Shown: in pieces, positions 1-7,800 of the stretch
Position numbering within the stretch: the stretch's first letter is position 1
Layout of the letters: every line of letters begins with the position of its first letter
Assembly (NCBI GenBank): GCA_947302675.1
Contig: CAMYWI010000033.1
Location: 1-9,210, forward strand
Direction: 5' to 3'
DNA length: 9,210 nt
Origin: an uncultured Selenomonadales bacterium
GTDB taxonomy: Bacteria; Bacillota_C; Negativicutes; Selenomonadales; Selenomonadaceae
The notes under the pieces: model-generated
The model's input: only the letters and a program-made list of their open reading frames with translations
Told to the model about the DNA's origin: nothing
Databases searched by the model: none
Translations under genes and position numbers: made by a program

Positions 1-51
1 TCGCGACCCCAACCTTGGCAAGGTTGTGCTCTACCACTGAGCTACTTCCGC
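1..51 (-). tRNA. tRNA-Gly (anticodon GCC), 3' part outside the window
   Basis: Read on the minus strand, the sequence starts GCGGAAG at position 51 and continues with a normal D-arm (TAGCTCAGTGGTAGAGC). It then has a 5-bp anticodon stem CAACC/GGTTG closing the 7-nt loop TTGCCAA, which gives anticodon GCC (plus-strand positions 17-19) and so glycine. The variable region and the start of the T-arm (GGGGTCGCGA) follow before the window ends. The T-arm, the rest of the acceptor stem and CCA lie to the left of position 1. The gene decodes GGC/GGU. A consensus promoter for it lies upstream at 95-123. Confidence 0.95.
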
Positions 52-94
52 TCGTCTTAATCCTAAACTTGCGCTTGTGATTAACACGTTGCGA

Positions 95-123
95 ATTATA
101 AGGGCTTTATTTGCTTTTGTCAA
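95..123 (-). promoter_or_regulatory. Consensus sigma-70/sigma-A promoter of the tRNA-Gly gene
   Basis: On the minus strand the hexamers are TTGACA (plus 118-123) and TATAAT (plus 95-100), exactly 17 nt apart. Both are perfect consensus. Transcription should start near plus position 88, leaving a leader of about 37 nt before the mature tRNA 5' end at 51. A promoter this strong is expected for a stable RNA gene. Confidence 0.9.
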
Positions 124-153
124 GAAGAATTTTTACGCGGCAAGATTTTTTTA

Positions 154-162
154 TGCTATAAT
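154..162 (+). promoter_or_regulatory. Extended -10 promoter for the M48 protease gene
   Basis: TGCTATAAT is a full extended -10 element (TGn followed by TATAAT). No good -35 hexamer sits at the usual distance, which fits an extended -10 promoter. The start point would fall near 168-170, so the leader to the ATG at 179 would be only about 10 nt. The promoter is divergent from that of the tRNA-Gly gene, and the two lie within about 70 bp. Confidence 0.6.
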
Positions 163-178
163 CGACGCGGTGATTGAA

Positions 179-1924
179 ATGAAAAAAATTCTAATCGTGA
201 TTCTAATAATGCTCGCGACGTTTTTAAATCCCGCGCAGGCGTTGGCGGCGGACGCTTGGGCAATCGCGGCGGAGGCTTTGGGCGTGTTGGCGGCGTATCA
301 ATCGACACTCAAACAAATGCTCGCGCTCGGCAACAACGTCAACGCGCAAATGGGAGTTCGCCAGCAGGACATGGAAAAGAACGGCGTCGATAAAAATCAG
401 CGCGAAGTTGAACTAGTCAATTCGATTATGCGGCGGCTTGTGAACGGCGGGCAATATGAACTGCGCGTGAACTCCTTGCCGTTCGTGTGGAGCGTCAACG
501 ACGACGACAAGTTCAACGCGGCTTGCTACCCCATGAATTATATCAGCATCAATCGCGGACTGGTCAGGAATTTAAACGGCGACGAGAATCAAATTGCCGC
601 CGTCCTCGCTCACGAGATGACGCACGGCATTGAACAACACTCCGCCAAAAGTTACGCGCAAGCCGTCGCGCAGTCGCTCGGCGCAATGGTTGTCGGCATG
701 AACACCGACAACGGCTCCAACATTGACTGGGGAAAGTTCAACGGCATGATTGGCTACTCTATCGCGAAAAATATCAATGTGCCCGTCGAGTACGAGGCGG
801 ACGAGGGCGGCTTTTATCTCATGACAAGCGCGGGCTTTAATCCTGGCGGCTCGGCGGCGGCGATGAATCGGCTCGGTTACTACGTGCGCTACGAGACGCA
901 AGATATTTGGGAGTATGACGCCCGCGATAAAAGCAGTGACGAAACTTTCAGCGACCACCCCGACACCGATAAGCGCGAGACTAAAATGGTTGAGCTGATG
1001 ACGGATTACGGCGGCGGGCATGTCACGGTTGCGCGGGACGGGCGAGCTTATAAAGTTTTCGTCGACGGCGCGGAGATTTTTTATTCGATAAACACGGGCG
1101 ACAATCCGACAAGCGCGGCGGTCAATGCCTATTACTTCGCGGGCGGCTTGTCGAAGGCGTTTCATGATTTTGATTCGGTCGAGGAGTGGAATTTTCGGCG
1201 AGGCGTCTCGAATCAGATTGAGTTCTTGACGGACGCGCCGGCTTATCGCGAACTGCGCGAGCTGTCTTTTATGTACAATCTCGGCGAAAAGATTCGCGAG
1301 GCGGTCACGACGGCTTATCAAAATGAAACGCCCGCCACTCGCAAAAAGATTCGTGACGACGATAAAGACCGCGAAAAGTTTTGGGCGAAGATAAAAGCCG
1401 ACGCCGACTCCGCTAAAACTAAAGCGGCGACTCAACTGCGCGTCAACGCCGATATTTATAACGACTACGGGCAAGGCGAACTTGCGCTTAAACAGATTGA
1501 ACGCGCCCTTAATGCCAAGAATCAAGACGACGTGGCGGAGTGTTTGTCGATTCGCGGGCGGGCAAAGGCGATTGTCGGCGACTACGACGGCGCACTTGCG
1601 GACGCGGACGCGGCTGTCGAGAAAGATTCAGGCAACCTGTACAACTTTTTAAATCGGGCGGACGTGCGTCACATGCGCGGCGAGTTGGAGCTTGCGTTTG
1701 CCGACATTGACCGCGCTTTGGCAATCGACGAGAACAACGCCATTGCCTACAAGTTGCAGGGTGACATTTTCGACGAGCAAAGCAAAACTGCGGAGGCTGA
1801 GCTGAGTTATCGCAAGTGCTACGAGTTGGCGAAGAGAAATCCGAACTCAATCCCGCTGACTTATCTTGAGAAGATTGACCCGGCGGCGGCGGAAAAAATT
1901 CGCAAAGCAAAGGAGAAAAATTAA
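179..1924 (+). CDS. Secreted M48-family zinc metalloprotease with C-terminal TPR-like repeats
   Basis: The product is a 581-residue predicted envelope protease. Residues 1-23 form a Sec signal peptide: MKK, a hydrophobic stretch ILIVILIMLATFL, then a cleavage site near ALA-A. There is no lipobox cysteine. The catalytic motif HEMTH is at residues 145-149, EYEAD at about 204-208 supplies the third zinc ligand, and a conserved HPDTDKR segment follows near 260. All three are hallmarks of M48 proteins such as BepA and LoiP. Residues from about 415 to the end hold TPR-like helical repeats (for example YGQGELALKQIERAL and GDYDGALADADAAVE), the BepA-like combination of protease and TPR used in outer-membrane protein quality control. 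That role here is inference. The ATG at 179 was chosen because it starts the signal peptide and has GGTGAT (169-174) before it; the frame stays open back to a GTG at 77, which would lie inside the tRNA promoter region. GTG at 170 is a possible alternative start. No other gene shares its transcript within the window. Confidence 0.88.
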   Translation: MKKILIVILIMLATFLNPAQALAADAWAIAAEALGVLAAYQSTLKQMLALGNNVNAQMGVRQQDMEKNGVDKNQREVELVNSIMRRLVNGGQYELRVNSLPFVWSVNDDDKFNAACYPMNYISINRGLVRNLNGDENQIAAVLAHEMTHGIEQHSAKSYAQAVAQSLGAMVVGMNTDNGSNIDWGKFNGMIGYSIAKNINVPVEYEADEGGFYLMTSAGFNPGGSAAAMNRLGYYVRYETQDIWEYDARDKSSDETFSDHPDTDKRETKMVELMTDYGGGHVTVARDGRAYKVFVDGAEIFYSINTGDNPTSAAVNAYYFAGGLSKAFHDFDSVEEWNFRRGVSNQIEFLTDAPAYRELRELSFMYNLGEKIREAVTTAYQNETPATRKKIRDDDKDREKFWAKIKADADSAKTKAATQLRVNADIYNDYGQGELALKQIERALNAKNQDDVAECLSIRGRAKAIVGDYDGALADADAAVEKDSGNLYNFLNRADVRHMRGELELAFADIDRALAIDENNAIAYKLQGDIFDEQSKTAEAELSYRKCYELAKRNPNSIPLTYLEKIDPAAAEKIRKAKEKN

Positions 1925-1968
1925 CCCTTTCTTCCTCGCAAAAAAGGTTTCAAAGAATCGTTATTTAA

Positions 1969-2096
1969 CTTACTTTCTTTGTTGCGGCAAAGAAAGTAAG
2001 CAAAGAAAGCCGCTTAGACCGGCTGTGAAACATCCTGTTTCAGACGCCGGCGGCGCACATCCATGTGCGCCGGGTCTCAACCACCCGCTACTATTC
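1969..2096 (+). repeat. Structured intergenic repeat, copy 1 (three hairpins)
   Basis: This is a non-coding element in the 204-nt gap between the M48 gene and the operon. Hairpin 1 pairs 1969-1981 with 1988-2000 (CTTACTTTCTTTG, 13 bp, loop TTGCGG) and is followed by a repeated CAAAGAAAG. Hairpin 2 pairs TGAAAC (2026-2031) with GTTTCA (2037-2042) round the loop ATCCT, inside an outer CCGGC/GCCGG stem (2019-2023/2046-2050). Hairpin 3 pairs 2051-2059 with 2064-2072 round the loop TCCA. A tail ACTATTC ends at 2096. The same architecture recurs at 8758-8901 with compensatory stem changes. None of the hairpins is followed by a T-run, so it is not a classical terminator, although it may insulate the two transcription units. 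Short open frames crossing it give KESKQRK-like peptides and are spurious. Confidence 0.8.
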
Positions 2097-2114
2097 CTTA
2101 TTTTTGGTTTCATT

Positions 2115-2121
2115 AAGGAGG
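2115..2121 (+). promoter_or_regulatory. Strong ribosome binding site that selects a TTG start
   Basis: AAGGAGG lies 7 nt before the TTG at 2129. No in-frame ATG exists until well inside the conserved aminotransferase fold, so this site fixes the start. I see no convincing -10/-35 pair in 2073-2114; transcription may begin further upstream, around the repeat, or read through from the M48 gene. Confidence 0.85.
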
Positions 2122-2128
2122 ATTTACA

Positions 2129-3268
2129 TTGATTGAACCGTTCAAGGAAAGAATTTACGTGACGCGCCCAGTCTTCCCGACGATTGAGGAAGTCACGGAG
2201 AAATTGCGCGACATTTGGGCGGCGAAGTGGCTCACCAACAACGGACCGCAACACACCATGCTTGAGCAGGAGCTTAGAAATTTTTTGCGCGTGCCGTATT
2301 TGTCGCTGTTCAACAACGGGACGATTGCGCTAATGGTTGCGTGTCAAAGCCTGCGACTGAGCGGCGAAGTTATCACGACGCCTTTCACTTTTGCCGCGAC
2401 GCCGCACGTCTTGAGTTGGAATAATATCGCGCCGATTTTCTGCGACGTCGACGCCGAGACGATGAACATTGACGCCGATAAAATCGAGTCGATGATAACG
2501 CCGCACACGACCGCTATCCTTGCCGTGCATGTGTTCGGGACGCCCTGCGACGTTGAGAAGATTCAGGAGGTTGCCGACCGCTACGGCTTGCGCGTGGTTT
2601 ATGATGCGGCTCATGCGTTCGGCGTCGAGATTGACAATCAAGGTATCGGCAACTTCGGCGATATTTCTATGTTCAGCTTTCACGCGACGAAACTTTATCA
2701 CACGGTCGAGGGCGGCGCGTTGGTTCACGGCGATAAAAATCTCAAGGCGCGGATTGACCTGCTCAAGAACTTTGGGATTAAGAACGAGGAAGAAGTTGTC
2801 ATGCCTGGCATAAACGGCAAGCTTGATGAGATTCGCGCGGCGATTGGCAGAATCATGCTTAACTACGTCGAGGGCGAGCGGCAGAAAAGAATTCGCTTGC
2901 ATGAAATTTATAGCGAGGAGCTTGCCGATGTTGAAGGGCTTAAACTCATGCCGACCTGCGCGGCGGGCGTCAAGCTCAACTATCAGTACTATGTTATTCG
3001 GATTGACGAGAAAATTTTTGGGCGGTCGCGGGATTTTGTATATGACGAGCTGAGAAAGTACAACGTCTTCGCGCGGAAGTACTTTCATCCGCTGTGCAGT
3101 GAGTTCACTTGCTATCGTCAGCTGAATTCGTCGCGCGTCGAAAATCTTCCCGTTGCAAATGTCATCGGGCAACAAGTCTTAAGCTTGCCAATGTACGGCG
3201 GCTTGACCGAAGATGACGTTAGAAAAATCTGCGCGATTATCAAAAGTTTTCGGAGGGCGAGCTTATGA
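2129..3268 (+). CDS. DegT/DnrJ/EryC1/StrS-family PLP-dependent sugar aminotransferase
   Basis: The 379-residue product has the usual length for this family, which transfers an amino group from glutamate to a nucleotide-linked keto-sugar in the cytoplasm. Visible signatures are the N-terminal segment WLTNNGP (34-40), FNNGTIAL (61-68) for cofactor phosphate binding, TPFTFAATPH (84-93), the aspartate in VYDAAHAFG (D159) that contacts the PLP ring nitrogen, and SFHATKLYHTVEGG (183-196) with K188 as the Schiff-base lysine. The HATK...EGG form resembles enzymes acting on dTDP-4-keto-6-deoxy sugars (VioA/FdtB-like), but the actual substrate cannot be read from sequence. It is the first gene of a four-gene operon and its TGA overlaps the next ATG (ATGA at 3265). 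By itself it suggests surface glycan or O-antigen sugar synthesis, yet no glycosyltransferase or nucleotide-sugar enzyme is adjacent, and the genes after it are a restriction-modification system. Confidence 0.9.
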   Translation: MIEPFKERIYVTRPVFPTIEEVTEKLRDIWAAKWLTNNGPQHTMLEQELRNFLRVPYLSLFNNGTIALMVACQSLRLSGEVITTPFTFAATPHVLSWNNIAPIFCDVDAETMNIDADKIESMITPHTTAILAVHVFGTPCDVEKIQEVADRYGLRVVYDAAHAFGVEIDNQGIGNFGDISMFSFHATKLYHTVEGGALVHGDKNLKARIDLLKNFGIKNEEEVVMPGINGKLDEIRAAIGRIMLNYVEGERQKRIRLHEIYSEELADVEGLKLMPTCAAGVKLNYQYYVIRIDEKIFGRSRDFVYDELRKYNVFARKYFHPLCSEFTCYRQLNSSRVENLPVANVIGQQVLSLPMYGGLTEDDVRKICAIIKSFRRASL

Positions 3269-4047
3269 AATGCTTTGTGTGTAATGGAGAAATGCGCCCG
3301 TTCATGAAAAAATCTTTTGGCATGAAAAACCTCGACGCTTGCGAGTATGTTCGTTGCGAGGAATGCGGGCTGGTTGTCGCCAAAACTCTTTACGAAATGC
3401 CGCGCAGTGCTTGGGAGGAACTCAACCGCGAGTGCCACGCCGCCTATCAAAATACAAATGAACTCGCGATTGATCCGCGCTGGTTGGAGCGTCTCAAGGC
3501 GCAGGCAAAAGTTTTGTCGGAGCTGATAAATCTTGGTGTGCTTGAAAAATCTGCGCGGGCTGTCGACTATGGCGCGGGCGACGGAAAATTATCGGCGTTC
3601 GTCGGCGGCGACTGGCTTAAAAAGTTTGATGAGTACATGGCGCGACCGAACGAAAATTATTTGTCGGCGGAAGAACTCAAGCCCGCGAGTTTCGACTTCG
3701 TGATAACGTGCTCGGTCTTTGAACACTTGTTAGGAAGAAACGACGTGGAAAAAATTTTCGCACTGTTGAAGTCGGACGGGATTGCGGCAATTCATACGCT
3801 GATTTGTGAAGAAGTGCCGAGAGATCCGAATTGGTTTTATCTTCAGCCCGTGCATTGTACTTTCTGGACAAACGCCGCCATGCAAAAAATTTTCAAGCAA
3901 TACGACTTCAAGGCTTGCGCGTACCACGTCGAGGCGCGGTTGTGGCTCATGTTCAAAGACGCGGAAAAATCTGCGCGGCTTGCAAATTCGCAGTGGATAT
4001 TGAGCAATGACTTTGTAGACTATTGGAAAGTGAAACCGTACAGATGA
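3265..4047 (+). CDS. Class I SAM-dependent methyltransferase with N-terminal zinc ribbon
   Basis: The 260-residue protein begins with a likely zinc-binding knuckle: C3 and C6 in MKCFVC, then C31 and C34 in RCEECG. A class I methyltransferase fold follows. Motif I is VDYGAGDGKLS (100-110), binding SAM, and the post-motif strand is FDFVITCSVFEHL (143-155), typical of the Methyltransf_23-like group. Next comes a strand and helix with LLKSDGIAAIHTL. An N-terminal cysteine knuckle is also known in sugar C-methyltransferases of the TylCIII/NovU type, but those are about 410 residues and carry an extra C-terminal domain missing here, so the acceptor is unknown. GGAGG at 3252-3256 sits 8 nt before the ATG, and the start overlaps the preceding stop by ATGA. 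Its end overlaps the next gene the same way, so it should be translated in step with its neighbours. With the aminotransferase it could make a methylated amino sugar; that is inference. Confidence 0.8.
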   Translation: MKCFVCNGEMRPFMKKSFGMKNLDACEYVRCEECGLVVAKTLYEMPRSAWEELNRECHAAYQNTNELAIDPRWLERLKAQAKVLSELINLGVLEKSARAVDYGAGDGKLSAFVGGDWLKKFDEYMARPNENYLSAEELKPASFDFVITCSVFEHLLGRNDVEKIFALLKSDGIAAIHTLICEEVPRDPNWFYLQPVHCTFWTNAAMQKIFKQYDFKACAYHVEARLWLMFKDAEKSARLANSQWILSNDFVDYWKVKPYR

Positions 4048-4835
4048 TTGAAGAAATTTTGTTGCGCGACCAAACGACCGGCAAGAATATTATTTGGGCG
4101 AACGCCGAGTTTGGCGACAAAGAAATTCAACTCGACGACGTTAAAAGGATTGAGCCGCGTTGGAAGAAACTTCGCGAACATCAAAAGCTCCGCACGAAAG
4201 TCCGCGCAGAGATTTTCACGCCGCCCGAAATTTGCAAGCTCCAGAACGATTTGATTGCCGCCAATAAAAAATCTTGGCAAGACTTTATCGACGCGAAATT
4301 TCTTGAGATAACTTGCGGCGAGGCCCCCTACCTTGTCAGCCGATACAACGCCGTCACGGGCGAGCCGATTGAAATTTCTCAGCGCGTCGGGCTTTTGGAT
4401 AGGAAACTCCGCGTCGTCAATCGCGAGACTTCCGCCGTCGCCGATTGGATTAACTTCACACGCCGCGCAGTTCAAAGCATTTACGGTTACGACTTTCAAG
4501 GCGATAATCTTTTCCTCGCCCGCCGAAATGTCTTCGAGACCGTCAAAGATTATTACGCGGAAAAATTTTCTCGCGAGCCGCGCGAAGATTTTTTATTTGA
4601 AGTCGCCGAGATTATCTCGTGGAACCTTTGGCAAATGAACGGCAGGACAAACGCAATTCCTTACTATGAACCGCCGCCAAAAAAAACTACAGAAAATCCA
4701 AAGCAAGGAACTTTAGGATTCGGAAATGAATATGAACCTGAACGCGAACCCGAAAATGTTTATTGCAAAATTATGAATTGGACGACGGGCGAGCCGTTTG
4801 AATTCATAACCCTGACGGAAGGAGCGCGACTATGA
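4044..4835 (+). CDS. Restriction-modification M-like subunit, SAM-fold protein without a visible NPPY motif
   Basis: The 263-residue protein looks like the front half of a gamma-type N6-adenine methyltransferase. IFTPPEICKLQND (about 57-69) matches the motif X region, LEITCGEAPYL (87-97) occupies the place of SAM-binding motif I, and IYGYDFQGDNLFLARRN (146-162) corresponds to motif II. IISWNLWQMNG (190-200) follows, then a charged, proline-rich linker (about 213-238) and a conserved-looking end, IMNWTTGEPFEFITL. No (N/D)PP(Y/F) catalytic motif is present, so it probably does not methylate alone. I recall near-identical signatures in proteins annotated as restriction subunit M next to large helicase-methylase proteins, but I cannot verify this here. 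The ATG at 4044 was chosen because it forms the ATGA overlap with the previous stop; the upstream in-frame TTG at 4023 has no better ribosome site. It overlaps the next gene by ATGA too and likely acts as its partner. Confidence 0.7.
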   Translation: MIEEILLRDQTTGKNIIWANAEFGDKEIQLDDVKRIEPRWKKLREHQKLRTKVRAEIFTPPEICKLQNDLIAANKKSWQDFIDAKFLEITCGEAPYLVSRYNAVTGEPIEISQRVGLLDRKLRVVNRETSAVADWINFTRRAVQSIYGYDFQGDNLFLARRNVFETVKDYYAEKFSREPREDFLFEVAEIISWNLWQMNGRTNAIPYYEPPPKKTTENPKQGTLGFGNEYEPEREPENVYCKIMNWTTGEPFEFITLTEGARL

Positions 4836-7800
4836 ACTATGAAGTTTCCAAGCACAGATTGATTTACGTCTTCGGGATTGCCGCCGATACTCACAACGGG
4901 CTTTTGAAAATCGGCGACACCACAATCACGACCGCCGATAAAAATCTGCCGCCGAATTGCAAAGCACTCAATCAAGCCGCCCTTAAACGCATTAAAGAAT
5001 ATTCAAACACGTTGGGCGTCGCGCCTAAGCTTTTGCACACCGAGCTTGCCGTCGACAACAAAAATAATTCGTTCAGAGATTATCGCGTTCATCGTGCGCT
5101 GAAAAATTATAGAAAAGAACTCGCGGGCACGACCGGGCGCGAATGGTTCCGCGTCGACCTCGCGACTGCCATTAAAGCTATCGCCGCCGTCAAGCAAGGC
5201 AAAAAATTTAGCGCGGACAACAAAAATCTCCGCGAAGAAATTATCCTTCGCCCCGAACAGGAAGACGCCGTTAACAAAACCGTTGCCCACTTCAAAGCCG
5301 ATAACAAATTTCTCTGGAATGCCAAAATGCGTTTCGGCAAGACCCTCTGCGCGCTCAAAGTCGTTAAGGAAATGAACTTCGCCAAGACGATTATCATCAC
5401 GCACCGCCCCGTTGTTAAGGACGGCTGGTTTGAAGACTTCGATAAAATTTTCGGCGGCACCGATTATATCTGCCTCACCAAAGACGACGACATTGCGGGC
5501 GTTAAAAATAATTTCGTCTACTTCGCCTCTCTTCAAGACCTGCGCGGCTCCCAAAGTGTCGGCGGCAAGCACGATAAAAATTCTGCCGTCTTCAAGACGC
5601 AATGGGATTTCGTCATTGTCGACGAGGCGCACGAAGGCACTCAAACCGAACTCGGCGACGCCGTGATTAAAAAGCTCGTCAAGAAGAAAACTAAGTTCCT
5701 CGCGCTCAGCGGCACGCCCTTTAATCTCCTTGAAGACTTCGCGGGTGATAACGTCTACACTTGGGATTACGTCATGGAGCAACGCGCCAAAGCCGCTTGG
5801 ACTAAAGAGAACTTCGGCGACTCCAACCCCTATGACGAATTGCCGCGCATGAATATCTTTACTTACAATCTCGGCAAGCTCTTTAACTACGTCGACGCGG
5901 AAGATATTTCGTTCAGCTTTAAAGAGTTTTTCCGAACCGACGGCGATAACTTTGTTCACGCGGACGACGTTAAAAGTTTCCTCAATCTGCTCGTCAAGCG
6001 CGACGAAAATAATTATCCGTTCAGCCGCGCAGATTATCGCGAAATGTTCAAGCACACGCTCTGGATTATTCCCGGCGTCAAGGAAGGTAAAGCCCTCAGC
6101 AAACTTTTGAAAAGCCACGAAGTTTTTGGCGGCTTTGAAATTGTCAACGTCGCGGGCAACGGCGACAGCGACGACGAACCCGCCGACGCCCTTAAAAAAG
6201 TTCGTGACGCTATCGACAATCACAACTACACGATAACTTTGTCCTGCGGCAAGCTCACGGCGGGCGTCACCGTGCCCGAATGGACGGCGGTCTTCATGCT
6301 CGCGGGCAGCTACTCGACTTCCGCCGCAAGTTATCTCCAAACGATTTTCCGCGTCCAAAGCCCGTGCAATAAAGGCGGCGTCTCGAAAAGAAATGCCTAC
6401 GTCTTCGACTTCGCGCCCGACCGTACGCTTAAAGTCGTCGCCGAGTTCGTCAAAGTTTCCACCCGCGCAGGGAAAGCTACCAACGCCGACCGTGAAAATC
6501 TGCGCGAACTCTTGAACTTTTGCCCCGTGATTGCCGTCGAAGGCTCCGAGATGAAAACTCTCGACGCCACCAAACTTTTGCACCGCATTAAACGCGCTCA
6601 AGCCGAACGCATCGTTCGCAACGGCTTCGACGATACCAACCTTTACAACGACACCCTCCGCGACCTCACCAACCTTGACTTGGAAAAGTTCATTGACCTC
6701 AAGAAAATTATCGGCGCGTCAAAGCCGACTAAGAAACTGCATGATATTACCGTCAACGCGCAAGGGCTTGACAATGAAAAATTCGACGGCGACCCCTTCA
6801 AGGCTCGCAAGCCGCAAACGCCCGAAGAAAAAGAAAACGCTCGCCGCGCCGCCGTCAAACGCAATGCTATTCTGATTCTGCGCGGGCTGTCAATTCGTAT
6901 GCCGCTCCTCATTTACGGCGCGAACATTGACGTTGACGACGACTTTAAGATTGAAATGTTCCTCGACCCGCAAATCGTTGACGACGCAAGCTGGGCTGAA
7001 TTCATGCCTAACGGCGTCACGCGCGATAAGTTCAAGCTCTTTATCCCTTACTACGACCCCGAAAATTTTATCAACGCCGGCAAAATCGTCCGCGAACGCG
7101 CCATAGCTGCCGACGACCTCAAGCCCTCCGACCGCGTCGCCAAAATCGCCGAGCTGTTCGCCACCTTCAAGAATCCCGATAAGGAGACCGTCCTCACGCC
7201 CGCCCGCGTCGTCAAGCTCCATATCGACGCCGCCTTCGACGATAAATTTTTCACGCCCGATAAGAAAATCCTCGACATCAACGCGAAAACGGGCTTGTAT
7301 CCGCTCTACGTCGCTTATAAAATTTTTCGGGCGCGGCTCGGCAACGTCAGCGAAGATAAAATTCCGCTCGACGAACTCCGCCGCCTCTGGGATATGACCG
7401 TCGCCGATAATGTCTTTGTCATTTGCAAAACCCCGATGGCTAAGGCGATTACGCGCAGGACGCTCGTCGGTTATCGCCCCGCCGCCGTCAATGCTCATTG
7501 TTTCGACGACCTCATCAATCAGCTCAAGCATAAGCCCGATCAATTCCTTAAGCGCGTCACCACTAAAAATTTCTGGAATAAAGGAGTTGGCAAAATGTTT
7601 TTCGACGGCGTTGTCGGCAACCCGCCCTATCAAATCGTCGGCTCCGGCGACAACAAAAATTTCGCCGCGCCCATTTATCACGAGTTCATTAAGATTGCTT
7701 ACAACAAAAATCTCACCGCTAAAGCGAGCTTGATTCACCCCGCGCGGTTTCTTTCTAATGCGGGAGCAATTCCAGGCGACTTCTCGGAAAAATTTCTTCA

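Noticed and set aside
77..178. Upstream extension of the M48 gene to a GTG at 77
   Set aside because: The extension would precede a clear signal peptide, has no ribosome site, and overlaps the tRNA-Gly promoter and the protease's own -10 element.
572..1525. Minus-strand open frame inside the M48 gene
   Set aside because: It is antisense to HEMTH and other conserved protease motifs, with low-complexity composition and no recognisable domain.
1866..2254. Short open frames on both strands running through the first structured repeat
   Set aside because: They are read out of hairpin sequence (KESKQRK-like peptides), have no good ribosome site, and overlap the protease and aminotransferase genes.
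4023..4043. TTG start at 4023 for the M-like subunit
   Set aside because: The ATG at 4044 makes the same ATGA overlap seen at the other two operon junctions. The extra seven residues have no visible conserved content.
4710..4730. QGTLGF in the linker of the M-like subunit as a sliding-clamp binding motif
   Set aside because: It is only a loose match to the clamp-binding consensus and sits in a low-complexity linker, so there is no real support.
5003..6601. Long minus-strand open frame (532 codons), and a similar one at 6890-8179
   Set aside because: Both lie antisense to well-supported helicase and methyltransferase motifs. Codon bias of the sense gene (many C-ending and G-starting codons) keeps the antisense frame free of stops; no domain is recognisable.
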